DNA from: Rhizobiaceae bacterium
GTDB taxonomy: Bacteria > Pseudomonadota > Alphaproteobacteria > Rhizobiales > Rhizobiaceae
Assembly: GCA_028865845.1 (NCBI GenBank)
Contig: JAGWJK010000261.1
Location: forward strand, 1-6,394
DNA: 6,394 nt
Direction of reading: 5' to 3'
Shown piece after piece: positions 5,250 to 6,394 of the stretch; the first letter of the stretch is position 1, and every line of letters begins with the position of its first letter. Both the position numbers and the translations under genes were made by a program. The notes beneath the pieces were generated by a model. It searched no databases. It saw only the letters and a list, made by a program, of their open reading frames with translations, and was not told the origin of the DNA.

Positions 5250-5278
5250 AAAATATGCCATAGCATTTTGATATCCAA
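5250..5278 (-). promoter_or_regulatory. candidate sigma-70-type promoter of the mlaE operon
   Basis: On the minus strand a -35-like TTGGAT (5278-5273) and a -10-like TATTTT (5255-5250) are separated by exactly 17 bases. They match the consensus hexamers at 3 of 6 and 4 of 6 positions. The location in the only A/T-rich patch of the intergenic region supports it. Transcription would begin near 5243, giving a leader of about 97 bases before the TTG start. Confidence 0.4.
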
Positions 5279-5317
5279 ATGAAATCATTTTCGCGCCATG
5301 ACGGGAACGGCAGCGTC

Positions 5318-6394
5318 TTATCGCGAGGCCCCTGTTGCCGTTTCGCCAACAGAAACGCCCTGCGGACGAAGATTGCGGGCAACGATCACCATTCCCAGAC
5401 CGAACGCGGCAACGCCGGACATGATGTAATAGCTCGAAAGCCCGAACCAGGCGTAGAGGTAGCCGGACGCGAAGGTCATGAGCCCCAGGCACATGCCGTT
5501 ATAGAAATAATAGGCTCCCTGAGCCGAGGCTTCCTGGGTTTCCTGCACGGAGGCGACGATGCGGCGCTGAATACCGGTGTGCACGCAGGCATAGGTGCAG
5601 GAATGGAAACACTGCAGCGCGAAATAGCCGATAAAGCCGAAATTGATCGGAAAAAGAATCCAGCGCAGGATGCTCATCGCCGAGCCGAAGAAGATCAGCG
5701 TCCACGCGCTGAAGCGGCGGCTGAGCCTCCTCGACAGAAAGAACACCATCACTTCCGAAGTGACACCGATACTCCAGAGAACCGCAATCTCGGTTCCCGA
5801 AAAGCCGAGGTTCCGCCAATAGATCGACGCGAAGGTGTAAAGAACCGCATGGCTCGACTGCTGGACGGACACCCCGATCATGGTGATCAGCAATTGCGGC
5901 GAACGCAGCGCGCTCCCGATCGGCGCCTGCAGATTGATCGGCTGGTTGCGCCGGCGCGTCGGTCCGATGCGCGGACAGATGAATGCCATCACCGTCGTCA
6001 GAATAAAGCCGACGACCATGACGGGCAGAACCATCGTCCCACCCCATAGACCGATCAACTGGCCGCCGATCAGCGTCGAGAAGATGAAGGCGATCGAGCC
6101 CCAGACCCGCATGGAACCGTAGTCGAAGCCCCACCGGCGCACGCCGGAAATGGTGATCGATTCCACCACCGGCACATAAGGCGCGTATGTCGCGCCCTGA
6201 ACGCCATAGACGAGAAGAACCGACCAGAAATCCACGGTCCAATAGAGCGCGATCGCCGTCAGCAGCGACAGTGCGCCGGACCAGAGGAGAACGTCGGCAC
6301 GTTCGTCCATGCGATCAGCGAAGATCGCGACGATCGGCGCGACGATGACGCGCACAACCATCGGCACGGCCAGGATGAGGCCGATCTCGCGATC
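5318..6394 (-). CDS. MFS transporter, HcaT-like (MFS_1_like family), N-terminus outside the window
   Basis: This inner-membrane secondary transporter is open to the right edge, with 358 visible residues; roughly the first 40-50 residues are missing. The frame continues upstream of the GTG at 6367 as DREIGLILAVP, which matches the family, so 6367 is not the true start. Visible marks are the cytoplasmic loop ADRMDERADVLLW (26-38), GFDYGSMRVWGSIAFI (89-104), resembling the HcaT-type YGxxRxWGS signature, a cytoplasmic central loop rich in Arg (about 140-165), and the second-half segments SIYWRNLGFSGTEIAVLWSI (190-209) and QCFHSCTYACVHTG (261-274). About ten membrane helices are visible. HcaT is the putative E. 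coli 3-phenylpropionate transporter, but the substrate here cannot be inferred and no catabolic genes adjoin it. It lies 171 bases upstream of mlaE on the same strand, probably a separate transcription unit. Confidence 0.92.
   Translation of the reverse strand, partial: DREIGLILAVPMVVRVIVAPIVAIFADRMDERADVLLWSGALSLLTAIALYWTVDFWSVLLVYGVQGATYAPYVPVVESITISGVRRWGFDYGSMRVWGSIAFIFSTLIGGQLIGLWGGTMVLPVMVVGFILTTVMAFICPRIGPTRRRNQPINLQAPIGSALRSPQLLITMIGVSVQQSSHAVLYTFASIYWRNLGFSGTEIAVLWSIGVTSEVMVFFLSRRLSRRFSAWTLIFFGSAMSILRWILFPINFGFIGYFALQCFHSCTYACVHTGIQRRIVASVQETQEASAQGAYYFYNGMCLGLMTFASGYLYAWFGLSSYYIMSGVAAFGLGMVIVARNLRPQGVSVGETATGASR

Larger units (their letters stand above)
5147..5317. other. intergenic region between the MFS gene and the lipid-transport operon
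   Basis: These 171 bases hold no supported gene. The part 5244-5290 is clearly more A/T-rich than the surrounding coding DNA and contains a candidate promoter reading toward mlaE. The MFS gene ends at 5318 with no obvious intrinsic terminator: the nearest downstream structure is a weak 4-base-pair stem, ATGC (5255-5258) with GCAT (5263-5266), flanked by A and T runs, which overlaps the promoter candidate. Read-through from the MFS gene into the operon therefore cannot be excluded. Confidence 0.6.

Noticed and set aside
5143..5382. A 79-codon minus-strand frame spanning the MFS/mlaE gap
   Set aside because: It begins inside the MFS gene in another frame and overlaps the candidate promoter and mlaE start. 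The translation shows no protein-like pattern.

Overview
The window is GC-rich, tightly packed bacterial chromosome with short intergenic gaps and mixed ATG, GTG and TTG starts. The protein sequences look alphaproteobacterial, most likely Rhizobiaceae (Rhizobium, Agrobacterium or Sinorhizobium group). That placement rests on recognising the Gnd, STAS-MlaE, MlaD and HcaT-like proteins by eye, not on a search. No tRNA, rRNA, insertion sequence, CRISPR array or phage gene was seen.

Layout from left to right: (1) 1-363, minus strand: N-terminal 121 residues of 6-phosphogluconate dehydrogenase (gnd), cut by the window edge. (2) 364-659: a 296-base divergent intergenic region with several strong stem-loops and one 7-base direct repeat. 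(3) 660-1064, plus strand: a small SRPBCC-fold protein, tail to tail with the next gene and only 6 bases from it. (4) 5146 down to 1071, minus strand: a four-gene operon encoding an MlaE-type permease with a fused STAS domain, an MlaF-type ATPase, a single-MCE-domain MlaD protein with a very long helical tail, and a PqiC-like auxiliary lipoprotein. (5) 5147-5317: the operon's upstream region, with a plausible sigma-70-type promoter and an inverted repeat at the predicted transcript start. (6) 5318-6394, minus strand: an HcaT-like MFS transporter whose N-terminus lies outside the window.

The four operon genes make a coherent lipid-transport machine. The STAS-MlaE dimer would form the inner-membrane channel, MlaF would supply ATP hydrolysis, and MlaD would cap the channel with an MCE ring and extend helices into the periplasm. 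The lipoprotein would sit at the outer membrane. No MlaC or MlaA is in the window. The combination of a long MlaD tail with a PqiC-like lipoprotein suggests a direct trans-envelope conduit rather than a shuttle, though this is inference from architecture.

No wholly new system is evident. The parts most worth a second look are the structured intergenic region 364-659, the long duplicated MlaD tail, and the promoter-plus-hairpin arrangement upstream of the transport operon.
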